A stretch of 64,000 nucleotides of DNA from assembly GCA_001939145.1 (NCBI GenBank), contig LSRX01001137.1, positions 79,010 through 143,009 on the forward strand. The letters run 5' to 3'. The translations under genes were made by a program, and so were the position numbers. This DNA comes from Symbiodinium microadriaticum (taxonomy: Eukaryota; Sar; Dinophyceae; Suessiales; Symbiodiniaceae). Of this stretch, positions 1 to 12,500 are shown in pieces. The first letter of the stretch is position 1. Each line of letters begins with the position of its first letter. The notes below the pieces were generated by a model, which saw only the letters and a program-made list of their open reading frames with translations, was not told the origin of the DNA and did not search any database.

Positions 1-148
1 TATAATATAATATAGTATAGTATAGTATAGTATAGTATAATATAGTATAGTATAGTATAGTATAGTATAGTATAATATAGGATAAGATAAGATAAGAAAA
101 GATAAGATAAGATAAGATAAGATAATATAATATAATAAATGTATATGC

Positions 149-180
<32 letters not shown>

Positions 181-470
181 GTGTGTATATATATATATGT
201 ATACGTATGTATGTATGTATGTATGTATGTATGTATGTATGTGTGTATGTATGTATGTATGTATGTATGTATGTATGTATGTATGTATGTATGTATGTAT
301 GTATACAGCCTCAAACCTTGTCTTGACTGTCTATCTATCTACCTATTTAAATCCATATCTATATCTACATATACGTCTATATCTATATCTGCTTCTGTAT
401 CTGTATGTGTGTGTATATATGCACACACACACACACGTATCTGTATCCATATGTACAGATAGTTTGGTGA
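1..470. repeat. Compound microsatellite cluster
   Basis: Pentanucleotide TATAG and GATAA runs (1-135) pass into TATG/TGTA tetranucleotide runs (about 140-303), then CTAT/ATCT-type repeats (330-415) and a short AC run (421-436). Open frames across it give only Met-Tyr-Val-Cys and similar low-complexity strings, so it is not coding. Confidence 0.95.
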
Positions 471-713
471 ATTCCTTCAACGGACCTGCAGCAGGGTGCT
501 GTAGGGTTTCAGAAGTTCTCCAGAAGATTCGGTGTGGCTATCGGACTACAGGGCTTGGGGCTTACACTTTGTGAAGGGGCTCCGGACTAGGGTTACAACC
601 TCCGATGCCCAGATCTTAATAGAAGTTACGAGAGCCCTTCCCAAAACCATGGCAACCTGTAATCCCCTACAAGTTACAAGACCCGCCGCAAAGAGAACAC
701 GCTGCGCACGCTT
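471..713. other. Unique spacer, no gene seen
   Basis: Non-repetitive sequence between microsatellites and the first telomere-like block. No supported gene, RNA or regulatory site is visible. Confidence 0.6.
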
Positions 714-865
714 ACTGAACCCTAAACCCCAAACCCTAAACCCTAAACCCCTAAACCCTGCAAACCCTCAACCCCAAACCCTAAGCCCTAAACCCCGAAG
801 CCTGAACCCCTGAACCCTGCAAATCCTAAACCCCAAGCCCCAAATCTCTAAACCCTAAACCTAAG
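714..865. repeat. Telomere-like CCCTAAA block (degenerate)
   Basis: Back-to-back CCCTAAA, CCCCAAA, CCCTGAA and CCCTAAG variants, some 8 bp long. This is the first of many interstitial telomere-like blocks. Confidence 0.9.
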
Positions 866-1189
866 ATTCCCAAGGATCGGTCTAAGCTCCGGACGGACAT
901 CCTCTGCCAGGGACTGAATCTGCCGGAATGGTGCTTGGGATGCGAGGTTTAAGGATAGGTGGGCTTTTCGGAGTTGAGTGTTTTAGTGTTTCGGGAATCG
1001 GTAAAATGGCCGTTCCGCCGTTCCCGTTAGTTTAAGGTTCGGGCTTTAGGCTCTAGGGTTTTGGGTCTCTGAACCCTGAACACTAGATCCGGTCAACAAT
1101 TCTAGATGCTCAACCCTTCTATATGTTTAGAAACCTGCCAGGTGAGATGGACATTGAATATATACAAAGCACAGGTCTCCGTTCGAAAA
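866..1189. other. Unique spacer with scattered telomere-like units
   Basis: Mostly unique sequence with isolated TTTAGGG-like words (about 1030-1085). No gene is supported. Confidence 0.55.
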
Positions 1190-1320
1190 TCATATCTATC
1201 CACCTATCTATCTATCTACCTATGTCTCTGTCCAGGTATCTATCTACCAACCTATCTATCTATCTACATATCTATCTATCTATCTACCTCTCTCTCTCTG
1301 TCTCTCTGTCTCTCTGTCTC

Positions 1321-1361
<41 letters not shown>

Positions 1362-1425
1362 CGGTCTGTCTCTGTCTGTCTCTGTCTGTTTGTCTGCCCA
1401 TCTACCTGTCTACCTGTCACTCTCT

Positions 1426-1465
<40 letters not shown>

Positions 1466-1612
1466 CGGCAGGGTTTCTCTCTCTCTCTCTCTCCCTCCTT
1501 CGATCTAGCTATCCCTTCTATGTCTATCTGTCTGACTATCTAGCTATCTTCCTATCTACATACCTATCGTTTGATCTACCTAGCTACCTATGTGACTGTC
1601 TATCTAGCTACG
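1190..1612. repeat. Pyrimidine-strand microsatellite cluster
   Basis: TCTA/CCTA repeats change into TCTG, TC and back into TCTA/CTAG forms over about 420 bp, almost all pyrimidine on the plus strand. The Ser/Leu/Tyr-rich frames across it are repeat artefacts. Confidence 0.95.
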
Positions 1613-2143
1613 CAAACTGCTGTTGTCGCTGCTGTAAAGTAGCAGTAGTAACAACACGATAATATACGACAATTGACGATAGCAGTAATGCCAACAACAA
1701 CAACTAATTGCAACCAAAATACACCAGAAGCCATAATTCTACGAGCTTACGATGAAAATTATCAGACAATGTGACAAAAGCTGCAAAACCCCCAAAAAAA
1801 AACCCTACACCTCCAAACTACGACACAACAAACTGGCCTCCTCTGCTCCCGGGTCTGCCCGGAGCATCGCCGTGAGCGCTGCCAGCGCAGCGCTGCGCAC
1901 CTCTGGCCATTCCAAGCTTCCGATCCGCCATGCAAGCTTTGTTTAGGGTTTAGGGTTTGGGTGTTCTACAAAGTCGTCCTAAGGGGGGGGGGGGGGTTAC
2001 CACAGAGATCACAGAGTCGACCAACGAAAAATGCGACGTAGCCTTGATCCGGGCCTTTGCATCGGGATCGCTGGTCGCCCAGTGCAGGTATTGCTTCCAC
2101 GCCGCCTGGGGAGGCTTGCGAAGGTCTTCGTGCGATCTAAGAT
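1613..2143. other. Degenerate trinucleotide stretch and unique spacer
   Basis: 1613-1712 is an imperfect mixture of CTG/CAG, GTA and AAC triplets, like a decayed trinucleotide array. A run of 14 G lies at 1983-1996. The rest is unique sequence with no supported gene. Confidence 0.6.
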
Positions 2144-2294
2144 GTAGGGTTTAACAGGGTTTAGGGTTTAAGGGCAGTTAGGGTTTCGGGCTTAGATGTA
2201 GGGTTTAATAGGGTTTAGGGTTTAAGGGCAGTTAGGGTTTAGGACTTGGGGCTTAGGGTTTAGGGCCGTTTAGGGTTTAGGGTTTTGTCAGTGT
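2144..2294. repeat. Telomere-like TTTAGGG block
   Basis: TTTAGGG units mixed with AGGGCAGTTAGGG variants. A stretch of about 50 bp beginning with GATGTAGGGTTTAA is repeated within the block (about 2140 and 2193). Confidence 0.85.
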
Positions 2295-3055
2295 AAGGGG
2301 GGTCGGACAGTGATGCCACGAGTGCATCACTTGACGAACATCGAGTTCTTCCCGTTACCGCACTTGCCCTCCCATCGGACCTCCCCGCAACTAGAGGCTT
2401 GTGAGACAACTGTACTCACATTGGAGCCTGCAAGGCCTGTGTTAGGGTTTAGGGCTTGGGGTTTAGGGCACGATGGAATCGTGCCATTCAACAAATCGGC
2501 AATCTTTCTCCCGAAATAGTGCTCCCGCCACTCAAGAAAAGGCGCACCCGTCGCATGCACTCGGTACACGCACGCACATAAACCGCAATGCCTAAACCCC
2601 GCCTGAAACGCTCAACCCTACAGCCCTACGTCCTAAAACCCGAAGACACCCTCTAAACCTAAGCCAAAACCCGAAGACACCCTCTCACCCTAAGCTCAAC
2701 TTCCCTGCCGACGCCTGCCGGGAGGCCTGAGCGTCGGATTTGGTCCAGCGATCGAGGGCCTGGCTTTTTGGGGTTTGGGGCTCGGGGCTCCTTTAAGAGC
2801 TAAGGGCTCCTTACTTAAAGGGATCAAAAAAAAAAGGTTCCTTGAAAGGGAGCCAGAAGGGTTCTATCGGTGATACATGGGGTTTTAGGGTTCAGGGATT
2901 GAAGGTTTAGGACCTGAGGTTTAGGGTTTTGGGGTTTCGAGTTTTGGGTCGAGGGCTTCGGGTTTTTGGAGTGTTGGTCTTATGCTTTGGGAGCCTACAT
3001 CGTGCCCTCACAGGAGGAACTCCAACTTAATCTTGGTAATCAGCTAGGCCCCTAC
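2295..3055. other. Unique spacer with short telomere-like words
   Basis: Short telomere-like runs near 2440-2470, 2590-2690 and 2880-2960 lie in unique sequence. Short open frames here end in the repeats and show no recognisable domain. Confidence 0.5.
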
Positions 3056-3350
3056 ATCCCTAAACCCTAAACCCTATAGGCCCCCATAGTCCTGACCCTA
3101 AACCCTAAACCCTATAGGCCCCTATAATCCTGACCTAAACCCTTAACCCTAAACCCTATAGGACCCTATAACCCTGACAGCTTAAGGCCCGAACTCAGTG
3201 TTCAGGATCCACCAACAAAGTCGTTGCCGCTGCGCTGCTGTGCTGGTTCTGCTGCTTCTTTCAAGGGATCCTCTCTGGATCCTATAAGGCTTCTCAACGG
3301 GTTTTAGGGTTGAGGGTTTGGGGTTTAGGGTTTAGGGTTTAGGTTTCAGA
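3056..3350. repeat. Telomere-like blocks, both orientations
   Basis: 3056-3175 is CCCTAAA-type and organised in longer units that each end in a variant of TATAGGCCCC followed by ATAGTCCTGAC. 3300-3345 is TTTAGGG-type. The unique stretch between them holds nothing recognisable. Confidence 0.8.
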
Positions 3351-3677
3351 GCGACTCCGATCTATTGCTTATGATGCTTTGACGAAGGAACCACGACCAC
3401 CACCACTGCTAATGTTCTACATGTCCTGAGTTTGATTGTACTGCCTTGGGGGGGCTGTTGTCGTGCGTGTTCGCGCAGTCGGCTAACCGGCTGCTCATCG
3501 TCAGCTATCTATAATGTAAATCCGGGGCACAAGGATCCCAATATTAGGGCTATTATGGAAAGGGGTCTACATTGATTAAGCACGACACCCTAAGCCCCAA
3601 AGCATGATGAATCCCAAAACTTCTCTTACGCTGATGTATACTATCTGACACCTCAAAGAACCCCTAAAGAAGCCCGC
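3351..3677. other. Unique spacer, no gene seen
   Basis: Unique sequence with no supported gene or RNA. Confidence 0.55.
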
Positions 3678-3945
3678 TTGGCAACCTGATGAAGCCCTAA
3701 ACCCTAAACCTAGACTTGAATCAAGCCCTAAACCCTAAATCCTAATCCCTAAACCCTAAACCCTAAAGCCTAATCCCTAAACCCTAAACCCTAATACCTA
3801 AACCCTAAACCCTAATCCCTAAACCCTAAACCCTAAACCCTAATCCCTAAACCCTAAACCCTAATCCCTAATCCCTAAACCCTAATCCCTCATCCCTAAA
3901 CCCTAATCCCTCATCCCTAAACCCCAAACCCTAAACGCTACTCCC
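3678..3945. repeat. Telomere-like CCCTAAA/CCCTAAT block
   Basis: Long CCCTAAA run in which CCCTAAT and CCCTCAT variants recur at intervals of two or three units, giving a weak higher-order pattern. Confidence 0.9.
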
Positions 3946-5639
3946 TGCCCTGGATGCGGCCTCCACGCAGCTTTTCCGGATTTCGGGATCCATATCCTCA
4001 CGCGAACAGCGTGGGAGTTCCATGAGGTCTTGAACGGTTCCGGGCGCGAGGGCTCTGGCGCGTTAGGGCTTTAGGGTTGCAGGCTTTAGAGTTTTACGGT
4101 TTAGGGATTTAGGGCCTTGGGGCGTTAGGGCCTTAGCGTTGCAGGGTTTAGGGCTTGAGGGTTAGAGGCTTTAGGGCTTTAGGGCTTCAGGGTTACAGGG
4201 TTTAGGGCTTTAGGATTTTTTTTGTGTTAGGGTTAGGGCTCAGGGCTTGGGCTACTTGGCTTAGGGTTTTGCATTTTGATTCACAGGAGCATCGCGTTTC
4301 AGTACCACTTGCAAGAGGTTTGGGACTTACAGCTGTCGGATCTGGCTGAAGGTGGGAGGCAACGGGCTCTGGCTACAGGCATAAGGCTTGAAAGCTGAGG
4401 CGGGCGGACTGGTGCTCCAACTAAGTATGAGGATGTACCGTTGGGTTATCGTTGTGACTGTTCGCGGACTTGGACTTTGGCCCAAGCTCGTATGCATTCC
4501 AATCAGGGCGCAGGCTGCATGCTGCGCCAGGACTCCGTTCGGTGCCCGTGATGAAGATAACCCTAAACCCTAAACCCTAAACCCTAAGATAATGGAAACA
4601 CCTAAGCCCTAGAGCCATGGAGCTCTCAAGCCTAAATCCCTGGTAGAGGGAAGCATGGCTGGGATTTGACACATCTAGAGAGCTTCCTGCAGAGTTTCGG
4701 GTTGAAACTTTGGGGGTTTAGGGTTGAGGGATGTTTAAGGGTTTAGGGGTTTGGGGTTTAAGTTTTGGGGCTTAGGGCTGCCACTTCAGCTGGGGATGCT
4801 CACGGCCCTAAACCCTAAACCCTAAACCCTAAACCCTAAACCCTACGTCACCCACCATGGAGGAGGTCCTTGCTTCGGCGGCTGAGCAGCGTCTCGGCTA
4901 GGCCTCGTTTTAGGTTCTGGTCGGTTTAGGGTTTACCCTTTGGCTCCTAAGTAGCTCCTGTTCATGGTTCATATTTAGAATCCTATAAGGTACTCCCAAA
5001 AAGGAACTACCAAGGAGCCTATGGGTGGAGCTACTCTTTTTTGAAATGTGGTAGTTTTAGGGTTTAGGGTTCAGCGTTTGGGTTCAGGGCTAGCAACCCC
5101 CAGGCCTACATACCTGAGAAGGGTTTCATCGTTTTCGCCGGCTCAAGAACTACACTGCTCTCACTTATATACTTATACATGTGTCCCTCAGCAATATGCA
5201 AAATTCCGCAGTGAAGCACCTCTGCTTGGAGACCGACAACACGCAAGCAATCCTGTTGAACTCGCAAACTCCTTACATGCACCTCAAAGTATAGACATGT
5301 TATCTCCTGATAACCCCAACAGAATTATAGTATGTATGATAAACCCTAAACCCTAAACCCGAAACCCTCAGTCTTCGGCTAGCACTTCAAGAATTCAGGG
5401 GCAAATGGGGCTCGTGCTGTCCCGAGCAGTCTGCAGACTGCGCAAGCCCGACCTGCGACACAACTTGCCGTGGAGGGATTATACTTATCGCATGTTACCT
5501 TATACTTGCTTAATCTAACTTACATATTCTTGTATCGCCTTGTTTCGTCTTATACTATCTTACATTGTCTTCTATGATCTTTGTACCGTTATCTCATCCT
5601 ATACTAGCCTACATTCTAACATACCACCTCATATTAAAA
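3946..5639. repeat. Alternating unique DNA and short telomere-like blocks
   Basis: Telomere-like blocks lie at about 4060-4275 and 4700-4770 (TTTAGGG type), 4557-4590 and 4806-4845 (CCCTAAA, nearly perfect), 5055-5085 and 5338-5365. Between them is unique sequence, including a stretch at 5470-5640 rich in TTATACTTAC-like words. No gene is supported. Confidence 0.65.
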
Positions 5640-6693
5640 TCATTCCGACCCCTAAAACTTTGGACCCTAAGCCCTAAACCCTAAAACCCTAAACCCTAAA
5701 CCCTAAACCCTAAGACGTGGGACCCAAGGAGGCCTGAAACGGCACCCCAAAAACCCAACAAACTCCATGCTTTCTCTTCGACTTCGGCGAGGACTGGCAT
5801 GAAGGATGGACGGCCCAGAGCTTCTGCTGTGGGGTTCAGGGGCTTTGTGACTTAGGGTTTAGGGTACTTCGAAGTAGGCTTTGTAATTTTTTTTAAAGGG
5901 TACTTGGAAGTAGCTCTAAATGGGGGGGCAACCGAGAGCTAAATATCCTAGAAGAGAGGGAGCAGCAAAACCATGCCTGCGAGCATGCGTGCATGTACGT
6001 CGGTATGTATGCATGTATGTATGTACACACAGACAGCTTATGTCCAGCCTAGACCCTATCAGAAAGGGCTGCTGTGGCCTGTGTAATGCAGCAGTTCTGA
6101 CGGATCTACGTACAGTCAGTAGCGATAACCAGACACAACCCTAAATCTCTGAGCCCCCGCCTAAATCCCTGAGCCCTAAACCCTAAACCCTACATCCCTG
6201 AAACCCCAAAAAAGCCTAAACCCTACGTCCCTGAACCCCCTAAACCCTAAACCCTAAACCCTACATCCCTAAGAACCCCTTAACCCTACACCCTACATCC
6301 CTAAGAACCCCTTAACCCTAAACCCTAAATCCCTAAGAACCCCTAAACCCTAAACCCTTTATCCCTAAGCACCCCTAAACCCTAAACTGCCTTGTGTGAT
6401 CCAGCTCAGCCTGGAGCGAAGCCAGCGGAGCCCCCTGCGACACTCGAAGAGTTGCCCAGGATACCAACAAATGGGTAGTTCTCTAAGTTAGGGTTTAGGG
6501 TTCCTGTTAGGGTTCCTTAAGGGGTGCATAAGGGCAGGATACTAACAAACGGGCAGTTCTCTGAATTAGGGGTTTAGGGTTTAGGGTTCAGGGTTTACGG
6601 TTTAGGGTTCAGGGTTTAGGGTTTAGGGTTCCTGTTAGGGTTCCTTAAGGGGTGCAGAAGGGCTTCTATTGGGTTTCTGTAAGGGCACTATAA
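5640..6693. repeat. Telomere-like blocks with higher-order period
   Basis: 5645-5715 is a CCCTAAA block. In 6135-6390 CCCTAAA units are grouped into repeats of about 40 bp, each carrying a CATCCCTAAGAACCCC-like spacer. 6485-6640 is TTTAGGG type and includes two similar copies of a GTTCCTTAAGGGGTGC stretch. Unique sequence at 5720-6130 shows no supported gene. Confidence 0.75.
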
Positions 6694-6796
6694 GGGCAGT
6701 TCTCTAAATTAGGGCCCCTTTTGGGGGCCCTTTTTCATAAGGGTGCTGTACTATACGGGGGACCCAAAAAGGGACCCGAATTTTAGAGAACTACCC
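6694..6796. mobile_element. Family 1 inverted-repeat (MITE-like) element
   Basis: The left end GGGCAGTTCTCTAAATTAGG is mirrored by a right end finishing in TAGAGAACTACCC, with an interior that includes a TAAGGGTGC-TGTACTATA core. At least six similar copies occur in the window. There is no coding capacity, as expected for a non-autonomous element. Confidence 0.75.
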
Positions 6797-6825
6797 AAAT
6801 CAAGACTTCCTCCGAGAACCTCCAA

Positions 6826-7609
6826 TTATGGGTCCTTTTCAATATAACGGTGCCGTAATATATTAAGGATGTAGACAGGGACCCAAAGTTAGAGAACTGC
6901 CCGTATACTTTGGTATATTCTAGGACGTGATATACTGTAAAGCCGTGTAACTTCTGCTGCACAGTAGCCAGATGGCCTTGAGCTCTGGGTGCAGAAGTGA
7001 GTGTTCAATATAGACGCCTTCATAATTAGATTAGGGTTCCTTGAAAGCGGTCATTAAAGGGTTCCTTTAAGGGTTGCCATAACTATAAGGGTTACTGTAA
7101 GGGTTTAGAATAGGGGCCTCAACAATTAGACTCGGGCTCCTTTAAAGCACTCTTTCAAGTGCTCCTTTAAGGGTTACCGTAAGGGCTACTGTAAGGGTTT
7201 AGAAGAGGGACCAGAATAATTAGACTAACCCTAAACCCTAACCCCAAAATCCTAAAACCTAAATACGCTAAAACCCCGAAAACTCTAAAACCCCTAAACC
7301 CTAGCCCCAAAACCCTACCCTTAACCCCCAAAATCCAAAACCCTAAACCCCAAAAACCCAAAAACTCGAAAACCCCTAAACGCTAGCCCCACAGTCCTAA
7401 ACCCTAAACCCCTGACAAGGCACTGTTCGCTGACTCCCTCCACCAGCGCCAAACCGGCGACCACCGCGGCGTGCCGGATGGATCGAAACTGACCTGCGAG
7501 CTTGGCTGTTGGGGTTGGGTTTTAGGGCTCCTTTAGCGCTTTTGGCAGGGTTTAGGGTCTGGGGTGTTGGTGTTACTATGGGGGTTAGGGTTGACAGTTT
7601 AGGCTTTTG
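6826..7609. repeat. 784-bp direct duplication, copy 1
   Basis: It appears identical to 8049-8832 (constant offset 1223). The left edge falls inside a family 1 element. The right edge is immediately followed by a single n at 7610. Contents: the right half of a family 1 element, GGTTCCTTTAAGGG-type repeats, a family 3-like word near 7110, and CCCTAAA/CCCCAAAA telomere-like sequence. This is probably an unresolved contig overlap, not a biological duplication. Confidence 0.85.
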
Positions 7610-8048
7610 NATATGACTACATACGCCCAGACTCAGGCGCACGCCCGCAGCTCCTTCACGCGCGTCTCGGCGGTCTTCACCCACTCGCTTTGATGGCTGC
7701 ACCTCTTACCCTAGACCCTAGAAACAGGCCTAAGAGATCTTCATGAAAAGAAAGCAGGGATCCAAAAAGCAAGAGACCCGGAATTAAGGAATTTTGGTCC
7801 AAGCCTCCTGTCTCCTGCCAGACCTATTGAGGGTTTCTGGGCTGTGATTAAAATCATCACGGCCTTGTTGGACCGCACTGGGCCTGGTGGGGCAGCGTGC
7901 CCACGCGGAGTTTCTCAGAAGTCATGACCAGAGATGCAACCCGAAAGTCCCCCTTCAGGTCACCGATAGTATGTTGCGGTGCATTCTAGGATACCGTGGT
8001 ACAGTATGGTATATTATGATATAGGTAGTTCTTTGAACCAGGGTTCCT
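7610..8048. other. Single-n contig join and unique spacer
   Basis: One ambiguous base at 7610 marks a probable contig join. Unique sequence follows up to the second copy of the duplication. No gene is supported. Confidence 0.7.
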
Positions 8049-8125
8049 TTATGGGTCCTTTTCAATATAACGGTGCCGTAATATATTAAGGATGTAGACA
8101 GGGACCCAAAGTTAGAGAACTGCCC
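8023..8125. mobile_element. Family 1 inverted-repeat element, complete copy
   Basis: Begins AGGTAGTTCTTTGAA and ends TTAGAGAACTGCCC. In the first copy of the duplication (6826 on) the left third of this element is missing, so the intact locus is the one here. Confidence 0.65.
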
Positions 8126-8832
8126 GTATACTTTGGTATATTCTAGGACGTGATATACTGTAAAGCCGTGTAACTTCTGCTGCACAGTAGCCAGATGGCC
8201 TTGAGCTCTGGGTGCAGAAGTGAGTGTTCAATATAGACGCCTTCATAATTAGATTAGGGTTCCTTGAAAGCGGTCATTAAAGGGTTCCTTTAAGGGTTGC
8301 CATAACTATAAGGGTTACTGTAAGGGTTTAGAATAGGGGCCTCAACAATTAGACTCGGGCTCCTTTAAAGCACTCTTTCAAGTGCTCCTTTAAGGGTTAC
8401 CGTAAGGGCTACTGTAAGGGTTTAGAAGAGGGACCAGAATAATTAGACTAACCCTAAACCCTAACCCCAAAATCCTAAAACCTAAATACGCTAAAACCCC
8501 GAAAACTCTAAAACCCCTAAACCCTAGCCCCAAAACCCTACCCTTAACCCCCAAAATCCAAAACCCTAAACCCCAAAAACCCAAAAACTCGAAAACCCCT
8601 AAACGCTAGCCCCACAGTCCTAAACCCTAAACCCCTGACAAGGCACTGTTCGCTGACTCCCTCCACCAGCGCCAAACCGGCGACCACCGCGGCGTGCCGG
8701 ATGGATCGAAACTGACCTGCGAGCTTGGCTGTTGGGGTTGGGTTTTAGGGCTCCTTTAGCGCTTTTGGCAGGGTTTAGGGTCTGGGGTGTTGGTGTTACT
8801 ATGGGGGTTAGGGTTGACAGTTTAGGCTTTTG
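8049..8832. repeat. 784-bp direct duplication, copy 2
   Basis: Matches 6826-7609. After 8832 the sequence continues without a gap, so this is probably the authentic locus. Confidence 0.85.
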
Positions 8833-10365
8833 CGTTTTTGGGTTGGGTTCTCAGGGCTGCTTCGGGTTTAGGGAAGGTGTAGTTTTGACAAAGTGATCGG
8901 GGAACTAGACTTCCGGGTTGAGGTGGAGGCTGTCGGAATTAGACAAAAATCGCGCCTTGCTGCCTTCGCTTCACCGGGATTTGGCGCATGGTCTATATAA
9001 TACACTGTAGGGGCTAGGCTAGACTACGATGCTACATCTCGTTCAGGACAAGACGCAGACCAGTCGTCTCTGGGACACGGAACCCAAGGGACATCAGGAT
9101 GAGGTCAACTGTTTTAGGGTTTAGGGTTTATGGGAATGCTCGGTGGAGGAAGCAACTTGAGCCACGAACTAAAGCAAATTGCAAGCTCAACTCAGGCTCA
9201 GAGCGTCAATGGATCTAATATGATGGCCTGCAGTATCTCGTTTTCCGTGTGGCTCTTATCTCGCTCCGCAGGAAACCCGGTACTCTACTGGACGCAAAGG
9301 CATGACCTCTGGCTGACATACGTAGTTATATCTGGCTGCACATCTAGATACCTGCTAGAGTCCTAGAACACTCCGACATCAAATCCGTTTAGAACCGTTG
9401 TGTAGAACCTTACTTTCGGATTGCATAAGTTTGGCGGAAGGACTGAAATTCCGACGCGCCCCCCAAGCCCCTCTGAGCTGCGGGCACTCGGAGAACGCCT
9501 GTGTCCAGGCCTAGGCAGCACGGACTTGAATGCCTCCTACGGAAACCCCAAACAATGAATCCTAAAACCTCACGCTCTGAAATAAGCTCTAAACCTCTAG
9601 GACAGGAAACACTCTTGACCTGCGGCGTTTAGCCATCGTTCTATCTCCTTGCAAAATTGACACCATGGCATCCGCGGTACTCTTCGCAATACGCATGATC
9701 TCCACTTCGCGGTGGGCAGTGTTCGAGGTGTGTGAGACAGAGCGATAGAGAAAGTATATAGGCATGTGTATCTGCTGCATCGATGTTTCTCTAACTCGAC
9801 ATTGCATGGTCATTTTGTTTCACCATGTCCCAACCGTGTGTATATAACCCGTCCACTGCTAGTGGTGACTGTGTCCTTGGGGCAGTCTTGCTGAAAATGC
9901 TGGCGATTGAACGGTCCTAAGTTTTAACGTTTACGGTCGAGAGTTTGCGGGCTCTAGGTGCCGCTGCTTCATAAATAACTGTGCAGAGGGCTTTCCTTTA
10001 CACTCTAAACCCCTTAACCCTAAACCCCTGCCCAGCTCGATGTACTTGTGCCAGCGAACCTGCTAAGTATCACCAAACCGAACCTCGCTGCTCGCGCTTT
10101 GAGCCACACGCTCTGCAGAGCCAGGTCCTGTTGCCCTACATGCCGTAAGTTCGCGTGGGCAGCCAAGAAACTCCTGAAGTAAGTTGTTCAGCGATTCTCT
10201 TTGGGAAAGGAATCATGTCATGTTTGGGATTCCCTTCATCTACTTGTAGCACACCCCAAAAAGCCCTATTCCAATCGTTTACGGCTCCTATCAAGTCCAT
10301 AAGCCTGATAGCCTCAATCAAGAAGCACACCAATTCCTCTGATTTTCATGGCCCTAAGCCTAGCC
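8833..10365. other. Mostly unique sequence, no gene supported
   Basis: One of the longer stretches with few telomere units (a short TTTAGGG run at 9112-9129 and CCCTAAA words at 10002-10028). Open frames of up to 78 codons show no recognisable domain. Confidence 0.55.
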
Positions 10366-11000
10366 CCCCTAAACCCTAAACCCTAAACCCCTAAACCCTA
10401 AACCCTAAAATTCCTAAACCCTATCATGAAGCCCTAGACCCCGGCTCTTCGCCAAAATAGAACTTCTCCCAGACCCCATACTTTAGGGGCCTTAAAATTC
10501 GAATAAAGGGTACTTAACAAAGAACCCTACTATACTTTAGGGGCCTCAATAATTCGAACGGGTCTTTGGGTGTATATTGCAACTGTAGTAGGACGGTACT
10601 TAGCAAATACAAACAACCCTGTGAAGTCGACTGCTATTTATCTAAGGCTTCTTCTGTACTACACGAAGTTGGGTTTAGGGTTTATGGTTTGGCGTTTAGG
10701 CTTTAGGTTTGAGGGTTTAGGGTCCTAGGGTTTAGGGTTGAGGGTTTAGGGTTGAGGGTTTAGGGCCCCTGGGGTCCCCCTAACCGCGCCGACGAAGCCC
10801 TCCACCGAGTGCCCCACTCTCAGCACTTGGAACAAGTTCCGCACGAGGACGTCGACGGGAGGAGCCAGGACAAGCTCGCGAAAGATGGCCGGGTAGTTTT
10901 CGCGGACCCTGGCTTGGAGGGTTTACGTTTAGGGTTTAGGGTTTACGGTTTAGGGTTTAGGGTTAGGGTTTAGGGCGTGAAGCTAAACGGAAGGATGGAT
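10366..11000. repeat. Telomere-like blocks in both orientations
   Basis: CCCTAAA type at 10368-10430. TTTAGGG type at 10672-10768 and 10917-10975. Unique GC-rich sequence lies between. Confidence 0.8.
10495..10600. mobile_element. Family 3 element fragments
   Basis: Two partial left ends of the AGGGGCCTCAATAATT type (10495 and 10539) lie 44 bp apart. The matching right end is not seen, so this looks like a rearranged or duplicated end. Confidence 0.4.
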
Positions 11001-11690
11001 TGCTAGCAATTAAACAGAACGGCACCACATTGGCACCCATGACCCGAATCGCTGCAACCTAGCTGACGCCTACATTCTGGCAAAATGAGTGACAAAAAGG
11101 AACACCCGAAGCCCTGAACCTTTCTAGCCGCAGTCATGCCTTCAGCAATCCTCAGCCGAAGATCACGTGGGGTCTAGGGTTTAGGGGTTGGGGTTCGAGG
11201 CGTAGCTTTGAGGCTAGTTTTGGGGCTTAGGTTTAAATGGGTTTGGGGTTTGGATTTTGGATATATGGATTCGGGTATTGAACATGTAGGTTTTTGGATG
11301 CATGCTACGGTTTCTTGCACCTGTCACATGCATCATCCTCAAAGCATGAGCATTGGGATGTGGAGCCGCCGGTCGCTGGCTACCGCCGCGTTCACAGCCG
11401 AACTGATAATCTGCGCTAGATGTATGATTTCTGATGGCAGGTAGAAGACCCTTTTGTCAATGACGACCCTGACACTGGACCCTAGACCGAGCCCTAAACC
11501 GTGCCCAACGTCACGGCCCATAATGAAAGCTTAACCTGCAGCCCCAAAATCCTAAGCTCCGAAGAGCTCTCACCAGGTGAGAAAGTTCTTTTTGAAGGCC
11601 TTAGCCAAAGAAATTAAACAGCGAAGCTCCCATTACAAGGAAAGCATAGATTTATTACATATCCCCGTTCTCCTAGGATACCAAATACTC
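11001..11690. other. Unique sequence, no gene supported
   Basis: Unique DNA with isolated telomere-like words near 11170-11250. Short frames in both directions lack recognisable features. Confidence 0.55.
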
Positions 11691-12500
11691 CCGAAACCCT
11701 AAACCCTAAACCCCAAAAGCAGGAACTCAAATGAACGGATCATATCTGCTTTCACCCTACACCCTAAACCCTAAACCCTACACCCTACTCCCTAAACCCT
11801 AAACCCTACACCCTAAACCCTTTCTGGCCTCTGAGCACCCTTCTCGCGCGACACGAGCCAGTGCTGCGTGTAGTCCGCCCCTGAAGGCGCCGGTCTCTGG
11901 GTCTTTCTGGGTTCCGGGCTTCATGATAGGGTTTAGGGTTTAGGGTTTAGAGGTTGAGGGGTTTAGGGGTTTTAAGGTTTTGGGTTTAGGGGTTTAGGGG
12001 TTGAGGGGTTTAGGGTTTAGGGCTTAGGGTTTAGGGTTTAAGGTTGGGGGTTTAGGGTTGAGGGTTTAGGGTTTGTGGTATTTGTGGTTGCCCCGGTGGA
12101 TGAAATGGGACGGCCTATCCTAAACCCTAAACCCAGCGACTTCCAGCACAGCTTCCCTGAACCCTAAACCCTAAACCCTAAACCCTAAACCTAAACCCTA
12201 AACCCTAAACCCTAAACCCTAAACCCTAAACCCTAAACCCTAAACCCTGAACCCTAAACCTGAACCCTAAACCCTGAACCCTAAGCCCTAAACCCTTTAG
12301 AGAAGTGGAGCCCGCAGACATGCTTGACGTCGACATGAAGCTCCGAGCCTCCCCCAACCTTAACAGGACCCTCCTTGTTGCCCTAGACCCTTTTCCCTAA
12401 ACACACTAAGCGTAACCCTAAACCCTAAAAGCACTAAACCTTAACCCTAAACACTAAGAACCACTTAACCCTAAACCCTAAACCTCAACCCCGAAAACCC
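11691..12500. repeat. Large telomere-like region with orientation switches
   Basis: CCCTAAA type at 11695-11820 with ACACCCTA variants, then TTTAGGG type at 11930-12080, then a long and largely perfect CCCTAAA run at 12160-12300, and degenerate copies to 12500. Strand orientation changes at least twice within 600 bp. Confidence 0.9.

Noticed and set aside
9151..9172. Spliced-leader relic on the minus strand
   Set aside because: Nine matching bases at one end, then mismatches including transversions; about 11 of 21, near chance.
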